A stretch of DNA of 20,126 bases from an uncultured Collinsella sp. (GTDB taxonomy: Bacteria; Actinomycetota; Coriobacteriia; Coriobacteriales; Coriobacteriaceae): positions 1 through 20,126 of the forward strand of contig CABUVB010000012.1 in NCBI GenBank assembly GCA_902494815.1, read 5' to 3'. Under the pieces are notes generated by a model, which did not search any database, was not told the DNA's origin, and was given only the letters and a program-made list of their open reading frames with translations. Within the stretch, counting starts at the first letter, position 1. The number at the start of each line of letters is the position of its first letter. This document shows, piece after piece, positions 1 through 6,255 of the stretch. Made by a program: the position numbers and the translations under genes.

Positions 1-6
1 TCCGCA

Positions 7-43
7 CGCAAAGGAAAGCACTTAATGTGCTTTCCGTCTTGCG
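7..43. other. Interrupted hairpin at the window start
   Basis: An inverted repeat pairs GGAAAGCAC (13-21) with GTGCTTTCC (27-35) around a 5-base loop. An outer stem CGCAA (7-11) pairs with TTGCG (39-43) across a small internal loop. It has no following T-run, so it is a poor intrinsic terminator. It lies upstream of the likely rplC promoter and may mark the end of an upstream unit. Between it and the promoter box I see no gene. Confidence 0.4.
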
Positions 44-150
44 CAGGACTGTAGAGCAGCAAACTAAATATATTTCGCCGCCCCTCTGCCAAGCCCAGGC
101 GACTCCACGCACTTTACCTGCGTAAACAATGTGAGTGAAATATGAATCTC

Positions 151-178
151 GATGGATACGCCCGCAGCCGTGTATACT
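151..178 (+). promoter_or_regulatory. Probable promoter of the rplC operon, within a 26-base box shared with rplB
   Basis: The -10-like hexamer TATACT (173-178) follows a -35-like GATGGA (151-156) with a 16-base spacer. The stretch 152-177 matches 23 of 26 bases at 2017-2042 upstream of rplB, including ACGCCCG and CCGTGTATAC. The conservation extends through the spacer, so the box could instead be a protein-binding site overlapping a promoter. The long distance to rplC leaves about 180 bases of leader RNA. Confidence 0.5.
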
Positions 179-289
179 AAACAGCTGTGTGAAACCAGGG
201 GAGTATTCTGGCTGGACAAAATGCCTGCTTAATAGGGTTGTCAGGTAGTCCGGACACTATACAAGGCTGGGGAGCACGTCGTGTAAGTA

Positions 290-341
290 GTGGTCCTCTA
301 GGGGCGTACGCTCGGTGGCGTATGCATTGTCCCAAGACCAC
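290..341 (+). promoter_or_regulatory. Structured 5' leader of the rplC operon mRNA
   Basis: Nested complementarity forms one long interrupted hairpin. GTGGTC (290-295) pairs with GACCAC (336-341), GGG (301-303) with CCC (331-333), and GCGTACGC (304-311) with GCGTATGC (318-325, one G-U) around a 6-base loop. It ends 20 bases before the L3 start. Leaders of S10-type operons bind L4 in some gammaproteobacteria; whether this one binds any ribosomal protein is inference. I do not recognise a named RNA family. Confidence 0.45.
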
Positions 342-361
342 GCGAGAGTTGGGATCATATC

Positions 362-982
362 TTGATCAGCATGATTCTCGGCCGCAAGATTGGCATGACC
401 CAGGTTTGGGACGAGGACGACAACGTCGTTCCCGTCACGGTCATCCAGGCTGGCCCCTGCGCTGTCTCGCAGGTTAAAACTCAGGCAACCGACGGCTATG
501 ACGCCGTCCAGATCGGTTTCGGCGACATCAAGGCCAAGAACGTGAACAAGCCCATGGCTGGTCACTTCGCCAAGGCTGGCGTCGAGCCTGTCCGCTTCCT
601 TCGTGAGGTCCGCGTCGAGAACGGCGAGGAGCACAAGGTCGGCGAGGTCGTCACCGTCGCTGATTTCGCTGATGTCGAGAAGGTCGACGTCATCGGTACC
701 TCCAAGGGTAAGGGCTTCCAGGGTCGCATTAAGCGCTGGGGTCAGCGCCGCGGTCCTATGACGCATGGTTCTCACTTCCAGCGTCACCCCGGTTCTATCG
801 GTCAGTGCGCCTATCCTGCGCGCGTCCTCAAGGGCGTTAAGATGGCCGGTCACATGGGTAACGAGCGCGTTACCGTCAAGAACCTTTCCGTTGTCCGCAT
901 CGATGCCGAGCAGAACCTCATCTTGGTCAAGGGCGCTGTCCCGGGTGCCAAGAATGGTCTCGTCGCCATCCGTATGGCCTAA
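362..982 (+). CDS. rplC: 50S ribosomal protein L3
   Basis: L3 binds the 3' domain of 23S rRNA and is one of the early assembly proteins of the large subunit. The 206-residue product carries the family core: KGKGFQGRIKRWGQRRGP, then THGSHFQRHPGSIGQ, with the usual GRKIGMTQVW near the N terminus. The chosen start is TTG at 362, with GGGA (351-354) seven bases upstream; an ATG at 371 is a possible alternative and would shorten the protein by three residues. It is the first gene of the operon in this window. The usual preceding gene, rpsJ (S10), is not present in positions 1-361. The identity is certain; only the start is open. Confidence 0.96.
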   Translation: MISMILGRKIGMTQVWDEDDNVVPVTVIQAGPCAVSQVKTQATDGYDAVQIGFGDIKAKNVNKPMAGHFAKAGVEPVRFLREVRVENGEEHKVGEVVTVADFADVEKVDVIGTSKGKGFQGRIKRWGQRRGPMTHGSHFQRHPGSIGQCAYPARVLKGVKMAGHMGNERVTVKNLSVVRIDAEQNLILVKGAVPGAKNGLVAIRMA

Positions 983-1028
983 GGGCCCAGCCCATTTAGC
1001 CCAGCGTCATACCAAGGAGAACACTTAA

Positions 1029-1655
1029 ATGGCAAAGTTTGAAGTAAAGAACAGCGAGGGCAAGAAGGTCGCCGAGGCCGAGCTCGCCGCTGAGGTGTAC
1101 GGCATCGAGCCGAACATCCACGTTATGCACCACATCGTCAAGTGCCAGATGGCCTCTTGGCGTCAGGGCACCCAGTCTGCTAAGGGTCGCTCTGAGGTTT
1201 CCGGTGGCGGCAAGAAGCCTTGGCGTCAGAAGGGCACCGGCCGTGCCCGTCAGGGTTCCATCCGTGCTGCCCAGTGGCGTCACGGTGGCGTTGTCTTCGC
1301 CCCCAAGCCCCGTTCCTACGCTAAGCGTATGAACAACAAGGAGGTCAAGCTGGCTATGCGCTCCGCGCTGTCCGCCAAGCTGGCCGATGGCGAGCTCGTG
1401 CTCGTCGACGACTACGGCTTCGAGAAGCCTTCCACCAAGGCTGCCGTCGCCATGCTCAAGGCTCTCGGCCTTGAGGGCAAGCGTCTGACCATCATCGTTC
1501 GCGATGAGGACGTCAACGCCTACCTGTCGTTCCGCAACATTCCCAAGACGTTCATCATCACTGCCGACGAGGCCAATACCTACGATCTCGTCAACAACAA
1601 CGCTGTGCTGATGCCCGCCGACATCGCCGCTCACTTCGGGGAGGTGCTTGCATAA
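1029..1655 (+). CDS. rplD: 50S ribosomal protein L4
   Basis: L4 binds domain I of 23S rRNA and its extended loop lines the peptide exit tunnel; in some bacteria it also represses its own operon. The 208-residue length is typical. The tunnel-loop region is seen in SGGGKKPWRQKGTGRARQGS followed by IRAAQWRHGGVVFAPKPRSY, both diagnostic for L4/L1e. A Shine-Dalgarno AAGGAG (1013-1018) lies ten bases before the ATG. The gene sits 46 bases after rplC and its stop codon directly abuts the rplW start, so L4 and L23 are likely translationally coupled. Confidence 0.97.
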   Translation: MAKFEVKNSEGKKVAEAELAAEVYGIEPNIHVMHHIVKCQMASWRQGTQSAKGRSEVSGGGKKPWRQKGTGRARQGSIRAAQWRHGGVVFAPKPRSYAKRMNNKEVKLAMRSALSAKLADGELVLVDDYGFEKPSTKAAVAMLKALGLEGKRLTIIVRDEDVNAYLSFRNIPKTFIITADEANTYDLVNNNAVLMPADIAAHFGEVLA

Positions 1656-1943
1656 ATGACCGCCCACGAGATCATCATCCGTCCGATCGTGTCCGAGCGT
1701 TCCTTCTCCGGCATGGAGCTGAACAAGTACACGTTCGAGGTCGCCAAGGATGCTAACAAGTATCAGATCAAGGACGCTGTCGAGGAGATCTTCGGCGTCA
1801 AGGTCGTTCGCGTGAACACCCTGACGGTCAAGCCCAAGACCAAGCGCGTGCGCTATGTCGCCGGCAAGACCCGTTCTTGGAAGAAGGCCATCGTCACGCT
1901 GGCCGAGGGCGACACCATCGAGGTCTTTGGCAACCAGGCCTAA
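1656..1943 (+). CDS. rplW: 50S ribosomal protein L23
   Basis: L23 sits at the exit of the peptide tunnel and is the docking site for trigger factor and signal recognition particle. The product is 95 residues, normal for the family, with the N-terminal IIIRPIVSERS signature and the basic KPKTKRVRYVAGKTRSWKKA segment. Its ATG starts immediately after the rplD stop codon with no gap; the ribosome binding site GGGGAGGT (1636-1643) is inside the end of rplD. A 179-base gap with secondary structure follows before rplB. Confidence 0.97.
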   Translation: MTAHEIIIRPIVSERSFSGMELNKYTFEVAKDANKYQIKDAVEEIFGVKVVRVNTLTVKPKTKRVRYVAGKTRSWKKAIVTLAEGDTIEVFGNQA

Positions 1944-1961
1944 GACTCGCTGCTGTTGAGT

Positions 1962-1997
1962 GAGCTCATGCCTCCCAAATGGGGGAGGCGAGAGCTC
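1962..1997 (+). promoter_or_regulatory. Hairpin between rplW and rplB
   Basis: GAGCTC (1962-1967) pairs with GAGCTC (1992-1997), and GCCTCCC (1970-1976) with GGGAGGC (1983-1989) around a 6-base loop, separated by a 2x2 internal loop. No T-run follows (the next bases are AAGGTTTCG), so it is not a canonical intrinsic terminator. It may be an attenuator or processing site that separates the rplC-rplW segment from a second transcription start at the box 2017-2042. Confidence 0.5.
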
Positions 1998-2015
1998 AAG
2001 GTTTCGCGCGTATAA

Positions 2016-2043
2016 AATGGACACGCCCGGAACCGTGTATACG
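2016..2043 (+). promoter_or_regulatory. Second copy of the 26-base ribosomal operon box, probable rplB promoter
   Basis: Positions 2017-2042 match 152-177 upstream of rplC at 23 of 26 bases. The match includes ATGGA, then ACGCCCG, then CCGTGTATAC. A -35-like AATGGA (2016-2021) and -10-like TATACG (2038-2043) are 16 bases apart, the same geometry as in the first copy. A second -10-like TATAAA (2011-2016) lies just upstream. An internal promoter that raises or decouples L2 and downstream genes is the simplest reading. Confidence 0.45.
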
Positions 2044-2051
2044 TCCGGTGT

Positions 2052-2092
2052 CATCGCACCCGAGGCAGAACCTCGAATCCCTGTCTGCGATG
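2052..2092 (+). promoter_or_regulatory. Leader hairpin upstream of rplB
   Basis: CATCGCA (2052-2058) pairs perfectly with TGCGATG (2086-2092). Inside it, CGAGG (2061-2065) pairs with CCTCG (2071-2075) around a CAGAA loop, leaving a 10-base single-stranded bulge (2076-2085). It is located between the shared box and the rplB start. This arrangement (box, then structured leader, then ribosomal protein gene) repeats what is seen before rplC. Confidence 0.45.
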
Positions 2093-2122
2093 GCTAACGG
2101 ATTCCTATTGAAAGGGATTGTA

Positions 2123-2953
2123 ATGGCTGTAAAGCACCTTAAGCCGACCTCCGCTGGTAGGCGTTGGCAGACGATCTCCGACTTCTCCGAGATTACCTGC
2201 ACCAAGCCCGAGAAGTCTCTTCTCGAGCCCCTGCCCAAGAAGGCCGGTCGTAACAACAACGGCCGAATCACCACCCGCCACCAGGGCGGCGGCGTGAAGC
2301 GTCGTTACCGCGTGATCGACTTCAAGCGCAACAAGGACGGCGTGCCCGCCAAGGTTGCCACGATCGAGTACGATCCGAACCGTTCCGCTCGCATCGCTCT
2401 GCTGCACTACGCTGACGGTGAGAAGCGCTACATCCTGGCCCCCAAGGGCCTCGAGGTCGGTCAGACCATCATGTCCGGTTCTGACGCCGACATCAAGCCG
2501 GGCAACGCTCTGCCCCTCGCCGACATCCCCGTCGGTACGCTCATCCACGCCGTCGAGTTCCAGCCGGGCAAGGGCGCTGCTATCGCCCGTTCCGCCGGTA
2601 ACTCTTGCCAGCTGATGGGTAAGGAGGGCAAGTACGCTATCGTCCGTATGCCTTCCTCCGAGATGCGCCGCATCCTCGTTACCTGCCGCGCCACCGTCGG
2701 TGAGGTCGGCAACGCCGATCACTCCAACATCGTCATCGGCAAGGCCGGCCGTAAGCGTCACATGAACGTGCGCCCGACCGTCCGCGGTACCGTCATGAAC
2801 CCTGTCGACCACCCGCACGGCGGTGGCGAGGGCAAGAACCACACCTCTGGTCGTCCCTCTGTTACCCCCTGGGGTAAGCCGACGAAGGGCCTTCGTACGC
2901 GCAAGAAGAAGAAGGTCTCGAACCAGCACATCATTCGTCGCCGTAAGAAGTAA
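2123..2953 (+). CDS. rplB: 50S ribosomal protein L2
   Basis: L2 is a core 23S rRNA-binding protein needed for subunit association and peptidyl transferase activity. The 276-residue product starts MAVKHLKPTSAGRRWQT and carries the hallmark GRNNNGRITTRHQGGG near the N terminus and VDHPHGGGEGKN (with the conserved histidine) near the C terminus, ending in a basic tail. The open frame extends upstream to 1979, but the ATG at 2123 has a good ribosome binding site (AAAGGG, 2111-2116, six bases away) and matches the family N terminus; the extra upstream codons cover the leader hairpin and are not coding. Confidence 0.97.
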   Translation: MAVKHLKPTSAGRRWQTISDFSEITCTKPEKSLLEPLPKKAGRNNNGRITTRHQGGGVKRRYRVIDFKRNKDGVPAKVATIEYDPNRSARIALLHYADGEKRYILAPKGLEVGQTIMSGSDADIKPGNALPLADIPVGTLIHAVEFQPGKGAAIARSAGNSCQLMGKEGKYAIVRMPSSEMRRILVTCRATVGEVGNADHSNIVIGKAGRKRHMNVRPTVRGTVMNPVDHPHGGGEGKNHTSGRPSVTPWGKPTKGLRTRKKKKVSNQHIIRRRKK

Positions 2954-2985
2954 TTTCGGATACCGAGTTTTAGGAGAAAGCACTT

Positions 2986-3246
2986 ATGAGCAGAAGTCTC
3001 AAAAAGGGCCCGTTCGTGGAGACTCGCCTTCTCTCGCGTATCACCGCGATGAACGAGGCTGGCAAGAAGGACGTCGTGAAGACCTGGTCCCGCGCGTCCA
3101 CCATCTTCCCCGAGATGGTTGGTCACACCATCGCCGTCCACGACGGCCGCAAGCATGTGCCCGTGTATGTTACCGAGTCCATGGTTGGTCACAAGCTCGG
3201 CGAGTTCGCGCCGACTCGTACGTTCCGTGGCCACAAGGCCAAATAG
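2986..3246 (+). CDS. rpsS: 30S ribosomal protein S19
   Basis: S19 forms a complex with S13 in the head of the small subunit and contacts the A-site tRNA side. The product has 86 residues, a few fewer than the E. coli protein, through a short C-terminal tail. Family markers are MSRSLKKGPFVE at the start, TWSRASTIFPEMVGHTIAVH in the middle and GHKLGEFAPTRTFRGH near the end. An AGGAG motif precedes the ATG. It follows rplB by 32 bases and precedes rplV by 14, as in the standard S10 operon. Confidence 0.97.
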   Translation: MSRSLKKGPFVETRLLSRITAMNEAGKKDVVKTWSRASTIFPEMVGHTIAVHDGRKHVPVYVTESMVGHKLGEFAPTRTFRGHKAK

Positions 3247-3260
3247 GGGGTTAACCGTAA

Positions 3261-3632
3261 ATGGCAACTAAGTCTATTGAAACTGAGGCCACCGAGGTTC
3301 GCGCCGTCGCTAAGTACGTGCGTGTTTCCCCCAGCAAGGCCCGCCTGGTGGTCGATCTGATCCGCCGCAAGCCTGTCGCTCAGGCCTTCGACATCCTCCA
3401 CTTCTGCGACCGCGCCGTCGCCGTGGATGTCGAGAAGGTTCTCCGTTCCGCCGTTGCGAACGCCGAGAACAACAACGGTCTGCGTGCCGACAACCTGGTT
3501 GTCGCCGCTGCCTATGTTGACGAGGGTCCGACGCTTAAGCGCATCCGTCCCCGCGCCAAGGGTTCCGCTTCTCGCATTCTGAAGCGTACTTCCCACATCA
3601 CCGTCGTCGTTGCTCCTCGAAAGGAGGCGTAA
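3261..3632 (+). CDS. rplV: 50S ribosomal protein L22
   Basis: L22 contacts all domains of 23S rRNA, and its long beta hairpin forms part of the exit tunnel constriction with L4. The 123-residue protein shows the family pattern AKYVRVSPSKARLVVDLIR at the start of the fold and GPTLKRIRPRAKGSASRI in the hairpin, then RTSHITVVV. An extra dozen N-terminal residues (MATKSIETEATE) precede the conserved core, making it longer than the usual 110. The last codons contain AAAGGAGG, the ribosome binding site of rpsC, which starts six bases downstream. Confidence 0.96.
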   Translation: MATKSIETEATEVRAVAKYVRVSPSKARLVVDLIRRKPVAQAFDILHFCDRAVAVDVEKVLRSAVANAENNNGLRADNLVVAAAYVDEGPTLKRIRPRAKGSASRILKRTSHITVVVAPRKEA

Positions 3633-3638
3633 AGCTGT

Positions 3639-4349
3639 ATGGGTCAGAAAGTCTACCCCACCGGCTTCCGTCTTGGCATCACCGAGAACTGGCGCTCCCG
3701 CTGGTTCGCAGAGAAGGATTACGCTAAGACCCTCGGTAACGATCTCGAGATCCGCAAGTACCTCGAGAAGCGTCTTTCCCGCGCAGCTGTCTCCCGCGTC
3801 GAGATCGAGCGCGCTGGCGACAAGGTGAAGGTCATTATCCTCACCGCTCGCCCCGGCGTTGTCATCGGTAAGAAGGGTGCCGAGATCGATACCCTCCGCA
3901 CCGAGCTCGAGAAGGTCGCTGGCGTCTCCAAGGGCCAGCTCTCCGTCGACGTTGTCGAGATCAAGCGCCCCGAGCTCGACGCCAACCTCGTTGCTCAGTC
4001 TATCGCCGAGCAGCTCGAGGGCCGCGTTGCCTTCCGTCGCGCTATGCGCAAGGCTGTCCAGTCCGCCCGCAAGGCCGGCGCTAAGGGCATCCGTATCCAG
4101 TGCTCCGGTCGTCTCGGCGGTGCCGAGATGGGCCGTCGTGAGTGGTACCGCGAGGGTCGCGTGCCTCTGCACACCCTCCGTGCCAAGATCGACTACGGCA
4201 CGGCTGTCGCCAGCACCACCATGGGCGCTTGCGGCGTGAAGGTCTGGATCTACCTGGGCGAGAAGCTCCCGGGCCAGCCTGTTCCCAACCCTGCACTCGA
4301 GGGCTCTTCCCGTCCTCGTCGTCGTAACTCCGAGAGGAGGGGTCAGTAG
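3639..4349 (+). CDS. rpsC: 30S ribosomal protein S3
   Basis: S3 lies at the mRNA entry channel of the small subunit and contributes to helicase activity during translation. The 236-residue product begins MGQKVYPTGFRLGI, contains a KH domain with the GXXG loop in VVIGKKGAEID, and the C-terminal domain with GRLGGAEMGRREWYREG and a basic tail. Its TAG stop overlaps the GTG start of rplP by one base (TAGTG), indicating translational coupling with L16, as is common for this gene pair. Confidence 0.97.
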   Translation: MGQKVYPTGFRLGITENWRSRWFAEKDYAKTLGNDLEIRKYLEKRLSRAAVSRVEIERAGDKVKVIILTARPGVVIGKKGAEIDTLRTELEKVAGVSKGQLSVDVVEIKRPELDANLVAQSIAEQLEGRVAFRRAMRKAVQSARKAGAKGIRIQCSGRLGGAEMGRREWYREGRVPLHTLRAKIDYGTAVASTTMGACGVKVWIYLGEKLPGQPVPNPALEGSSRPRRRNSERRGQ

Positions 4350-4852
4350 TGCTTGCCCCTAAGCGTATTCTTCACCGCAAGGTGCAGCGTGGCTCCATGA
4401 AGGGCCAGGCCAAGGGTAATACCGAGCTGCATTTCGGCGAGTTTGGTATCCAAGCTCTCGAGGCCCATTGGATCACCAACCGTCAGATCGAGGCCGCTCG
4501 TATTGCCATGACCCGCTACATGAAGCGTGGCGGTCGTGTCTACATCACGATCTTCCCCGATAAGCCCATCACCAAGAAGCCTGCTGAGACTCGCATGGGT
4601 TCTGGTAAGGGTAACCCCGAGGAGTGGGTGGCCGTCGTCAAGCCCGGCCGCATCATGTTCGAGGTCAAGGGTGTTCCCGAGGAGGTCGCTCGCGAGGCTC
4701 TGCGTCTTGCCCAGCACAAGCTCCCCATCAAGACCAAGATTGTGGTTGCCAAGAACGCTGAGCAGCGCATCGAGAAGGAAATGGCTGAGGAGGCCGCTCT
4801 CGAGGCCAAGTGGGCTGCTGAGGACGCCGCCGCCGCCAAGGAGGAGAACTAA
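4349..4852 (+). CDS. rplP: 50S ribosomal protein L16 with a long C-terminal extension
   Basis: L16 organises the A-site tRNA-binding region of the large subunit. The conserved core covers residues 1 to about 135: PKRILHRKVQRGSMKG, ITNRQIEAARIAMTRYMKRGG, and FPDKPITKKPAETRMGSGKG. The GTG start overlaps the rpsC stop, and GAGGAGG provides the ribosome binding site. At 167 residues the protein is about 30 longer than usual; residues 138-167 form an Ala/Glu/Lys-rich, probably helical tail that ends in KEEN. The last codons supply AAGGAGGAG, the ribosome binding site for rpmC, whose ATG overlaps the TAA stop. The identity is certain; the role of the tail is unknown. Confidence 0.96.
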   Translation: MLAPKRILHRKVQRGSMKGQAKGNTELHFGEFGIQALEAHWITNRQIEAARIAMTRYMKRGGRVYITIFPDKPITKKPAETRMGSGKGNPEEWVAVVKPGRIMFEVKGVPEEVAREALRLAQHKLPIKTKIVVAKNAEQRIEKEMAEEAALEAKWAAEDAAAAKEEN

Positions 4853-5067
4853 TGAAGCCCGCAGAGATTCGTGAGCTCTCGGACGCTCAGCTCGTTGAGA
4901 AGCTGAAGGAAATGCGCGCCGAGCTCTTTAACCTTCGTTTCCAGATGGCCACCAGCCAGCTGGACAACACCGCTCGCGTCAACACCGTGAAGAAGGACAT
5001 CGCTCGCGTCCTCACGGAGCAGCGCGCCCGTGAGATCGCAGCGGAGAAGTCCGCTGTCGCCGAGTAG
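4852..5067 (+). CDS. rpmC: 50S ribosomal protein L29
   Basis: L29 is a small two-helix protein near the peptide exit site, next to L23. The 71-residue product has the typical start MKPAEIRELSDAQLVEKLKEM and the LFNLRFQMATSQLDNTARV motif that identifies the family. Its ATG overlaps the rplP stop codon (TAATG). A short Ala/Glu tail follows the second helix. rpsQ begins 16 bases downstream with its own AAGGAG. Confidence 0.96.
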   Translation: MKPAEIRELSDAQLVEKLKEMRAELFNLRFQMATSQLDNTARVNTVKKDIARVLTEQRAREIAAEKSAVAE

Positions 5068-5083
5068 GACCTAAGGAGAGAAC

Positions 5084-5344
5084 ATGACTGATTCGCGTAA
5101 CTCGCGTAAGGTCCGTACGGGTGTCGTTACCTCCGTCTCCGGTGCCAAGACCATTGTTGTCACCATCACCGAGCGCAAGCGTCACCCCAAGTACGGCAAG
5201 ATGATGACCAGCTCCAAGAAGCTGCACGCTCACGACGAGGAGTGCACGGCTGGCGTGGGCGACACCGTCCGCGTTATGGAGACCCGTCCTATGTCCAAGA
5301 TGAAGCGTTGGCGCCTCATCGAGGTCGTCGAGCGCGCTAAATAA
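5084..5344 (+). CDS. rpsQ: 30S ribosomal protein S17
   Basis: S17 is an OB-fold protein that binds the 5' domain of 16S rRNA early in assembly. The 86-residue product shows the family sequence RKVRTGVVTSVSGAKTIVV, then RKRHPKYGKMMTSSKKLHAH and the C-terminal MSKMKRWRLIEVVE. AAGGAGAGAAC precedes the ATG. It is the last gene of the classical S10 operon; a 118-base gap with potential RNA structure separates it from rplN. Confidence 0.96.
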   Translation: MTDSRNSRKVRTGVVTSVSGAKTIVVTITERKRHPKYGKMMTSSKKLHAHDEECTAGVGDTVRVMETRPMSKMKRWRLIEVVERAK

Positions 5345-5371
5345 GCAGTCGCTCTTACGACTTGTACGTTT

Positions 5372-5437
5372 CCGAAGATGTGCGTATGCCTGGCTTGCAT
5401 ACCACAGGCCGTATAAAGGCAGCGCACCTCTCTTCGG
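5372..5437 (+). promoter_or_regulatory. Multi-branched RNA structure in the rpsQ-rplN gap
   Basis: An outer stem CCGAAGA (5372-5378) pairs with TCTTCGG (5431-5437). It encloses a hairpin made of TGTG and GTATGC (5379-5389, one bulged C) pairing with GCATAC and CACA (5397-5406) around CTGGCTT, and a small GCC/GGC stem (5408-5420). The structure ends before the rplN ribosome binding site CGGAGGA. A TATAAA (5412-5417) inside it could also be a -10 element, but I see no good -35 partner. Function unknown; a regulatory leader for rplN-rplX is plausible. Confidence 0.45.
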
Positions 5438-5462
5438 TTCTTAGTTCGGAGGAACATCTACC

Positions 5463-5831
5463 ATGATTCAGATGCAAACCATGCTGAACGTCGCCGACAA
5501 CTCCGGCGCTCGCAAGATTCGCTGCATCAAGGTGCTTGGCGGTTCCAAGCGTCGTTATGCAGGCATCGGCGATATGTTCATCGGTGCTGTCCAGGAGGCT
5601 ACCCCTGGCGCCAACGTCAAGAAGAAGGACGTTGTCCGTTGCGTCGTCGTTCGCACCGTTAAGGAGATCCGCCGCAAGGATGGCTCCTACATTCGCTTTG
5701 ACGAGAACGCTTGCGTTGTCGTCAACAACGATGGTTCGCCTGTCGGCACCCGTATTTTCGGGCCTGTCGCTCGCGAGCTTCGTGACAAGAAGTACATGAA
5801 GATCGTCTCGCTCGCTCCCGAGACCCTGTAG
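5463..5831 (+). CDS. rplN: 50S ribosomal protein L14
   Basis: L14 sits at the subunit interface, contacts 16S rRNA and is the binding site of the silencing factor RsfS. The 122-residue length is exactly typical. It starts MIQMQTMLNVADNSGARKI and shows the family signature around GANVKKKDVVRCVVVRT, ending with GTRIFGPVARELRDKKYMKIVSLAPE. A GGAGGA ribosome binding site is present. This is normally the first gene of the spc operon; here it is followed only by rplX. Confidence 0.97.
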   Translation: MIQMQTMLNVADNSGARKIRCIKVLGGSKRRYAGIGDMFIGAVQEATPGANVKKKDVVRCVVVRTVKEIRRKDGSYIRFDENACVVVNNDGSPVGTRIFGPVARELRDKKYMKIVSLAPETL

Positions 5832-5844
5832 TTAGGGGAGATAT

Positions 5845-6150
5845 ATGTATATCAAGAAGGGCGATAAGGTCCAGGTTCTCTCTGGTAAGGATCGCGGCAA
5901 GCAGGGCGTTGTCCTGCGTGCTCTCCCCGCCGAGAACAAGGTCGTTGTCGAGGGCGTTTCGGTCGTCAAGAAGGCCGTCAAGCCCAACGCTGCCAACCAG
6001 CAGGGCGGCATCGTTTCGCAGGAGGCTCCTATCGACGCCTCCAACGTCAATCTCGTCTGCCCCGAGTGCGGTAAGGTTACCCGCGTCGGTCACGAGAAGG
6101 ACGGCAAGAACAAGCTGCGCGTCTGCAAGAAGTGCGGCCACAAGTTCTAA
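5845..6150 (+). CDS. rplX: 50S ribosomal protein L24 with C-terminal zinc ribbon
   Basis: L24 is an assembly initiator protein that binds the 5' end of 23S rRNA. The 101-residue product has the KOW-type N terminus (IKKGDKVQVLSGKDRGKQG). Its C-terminal part has four cysteines in two CXXC pairs (C72, C75, C94, C97), so it probably binds zinc, as seen in many non-proteobacterial L24 proteins. GGGGAGA precedes the ATG and the gene follows rplN by 13 bases. It is the last gene before a strong terminator; the usual next gene, rplE (L5), is absent. Confidence 0.96.
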   Translation: MYIKKGDKVQVLSGKDRGKQGVVLRALPAENKVVVEGVSVVKKAVKPNAANQQGGIVSQEAPIDASNVNLVCPECGKVTRVGHEKDGKNKLRVCKKCGHKF

Positions 6151-6179
6151 GCTGCCCGCAACATCAAGTTGCTAGCAAA

Positions 6180-6211
6180 GGCCCGGATGCTACGGCATCC
6201 GGGCCTTTTTT
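6180..6211 (+). terminator. Intrinsic terminator of the ribosomal protein operon
   Basis: A perfect 11-base stem GGCCCGGATGC (6180-6190) pairs with GCATCCGGGCC (6195-6205) around a TACG tetraloop, followed by six T (6206-6211). It lies 29 bases after the rplX stop. This is the best terminator in the window and shows that transcription of the cluster ends after L24. Confidence 0.93.
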
Positions 6212-6241
6212 GATCCCTTGGGGACGGAGGAAAACGGATCA
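6211..6241 (-). repeat. REP-like 31-base unit R1
   Basis: One of five units of identical length in the window. Read on the minus strand it starts TGATCCGTTTTCCTCCGT and ends AGGGATCA; the ends TGATCC/GGATCA are inverted. It begins at the last T of the ribosomal operon terminator and faces unit R2 across the transposase-like remnant. Confidence 0.8.
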
Positions 6242-6255
6242 TTACCGTCCGCGGG

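Noticed and set aside
238..477. 79-residue open frame overlapping the rplC leader
   Set aside because: No ribosome binding site or family resemblance, and it overlaps both the structured leader and the start of L3 in another frame.
1962..1997. Intrinsic terminator after rplW
   Set aside because: The stem is good but is not followed by a T-run, so it is recorded as a regulatory hairpin only.
1979..2122. Extended N terminus of L2
   Set aside because: The frame is open but the extra codons span the shared box and a hairpin, and the ATG at 2123 has a ribosome binding site and the family N terminus.
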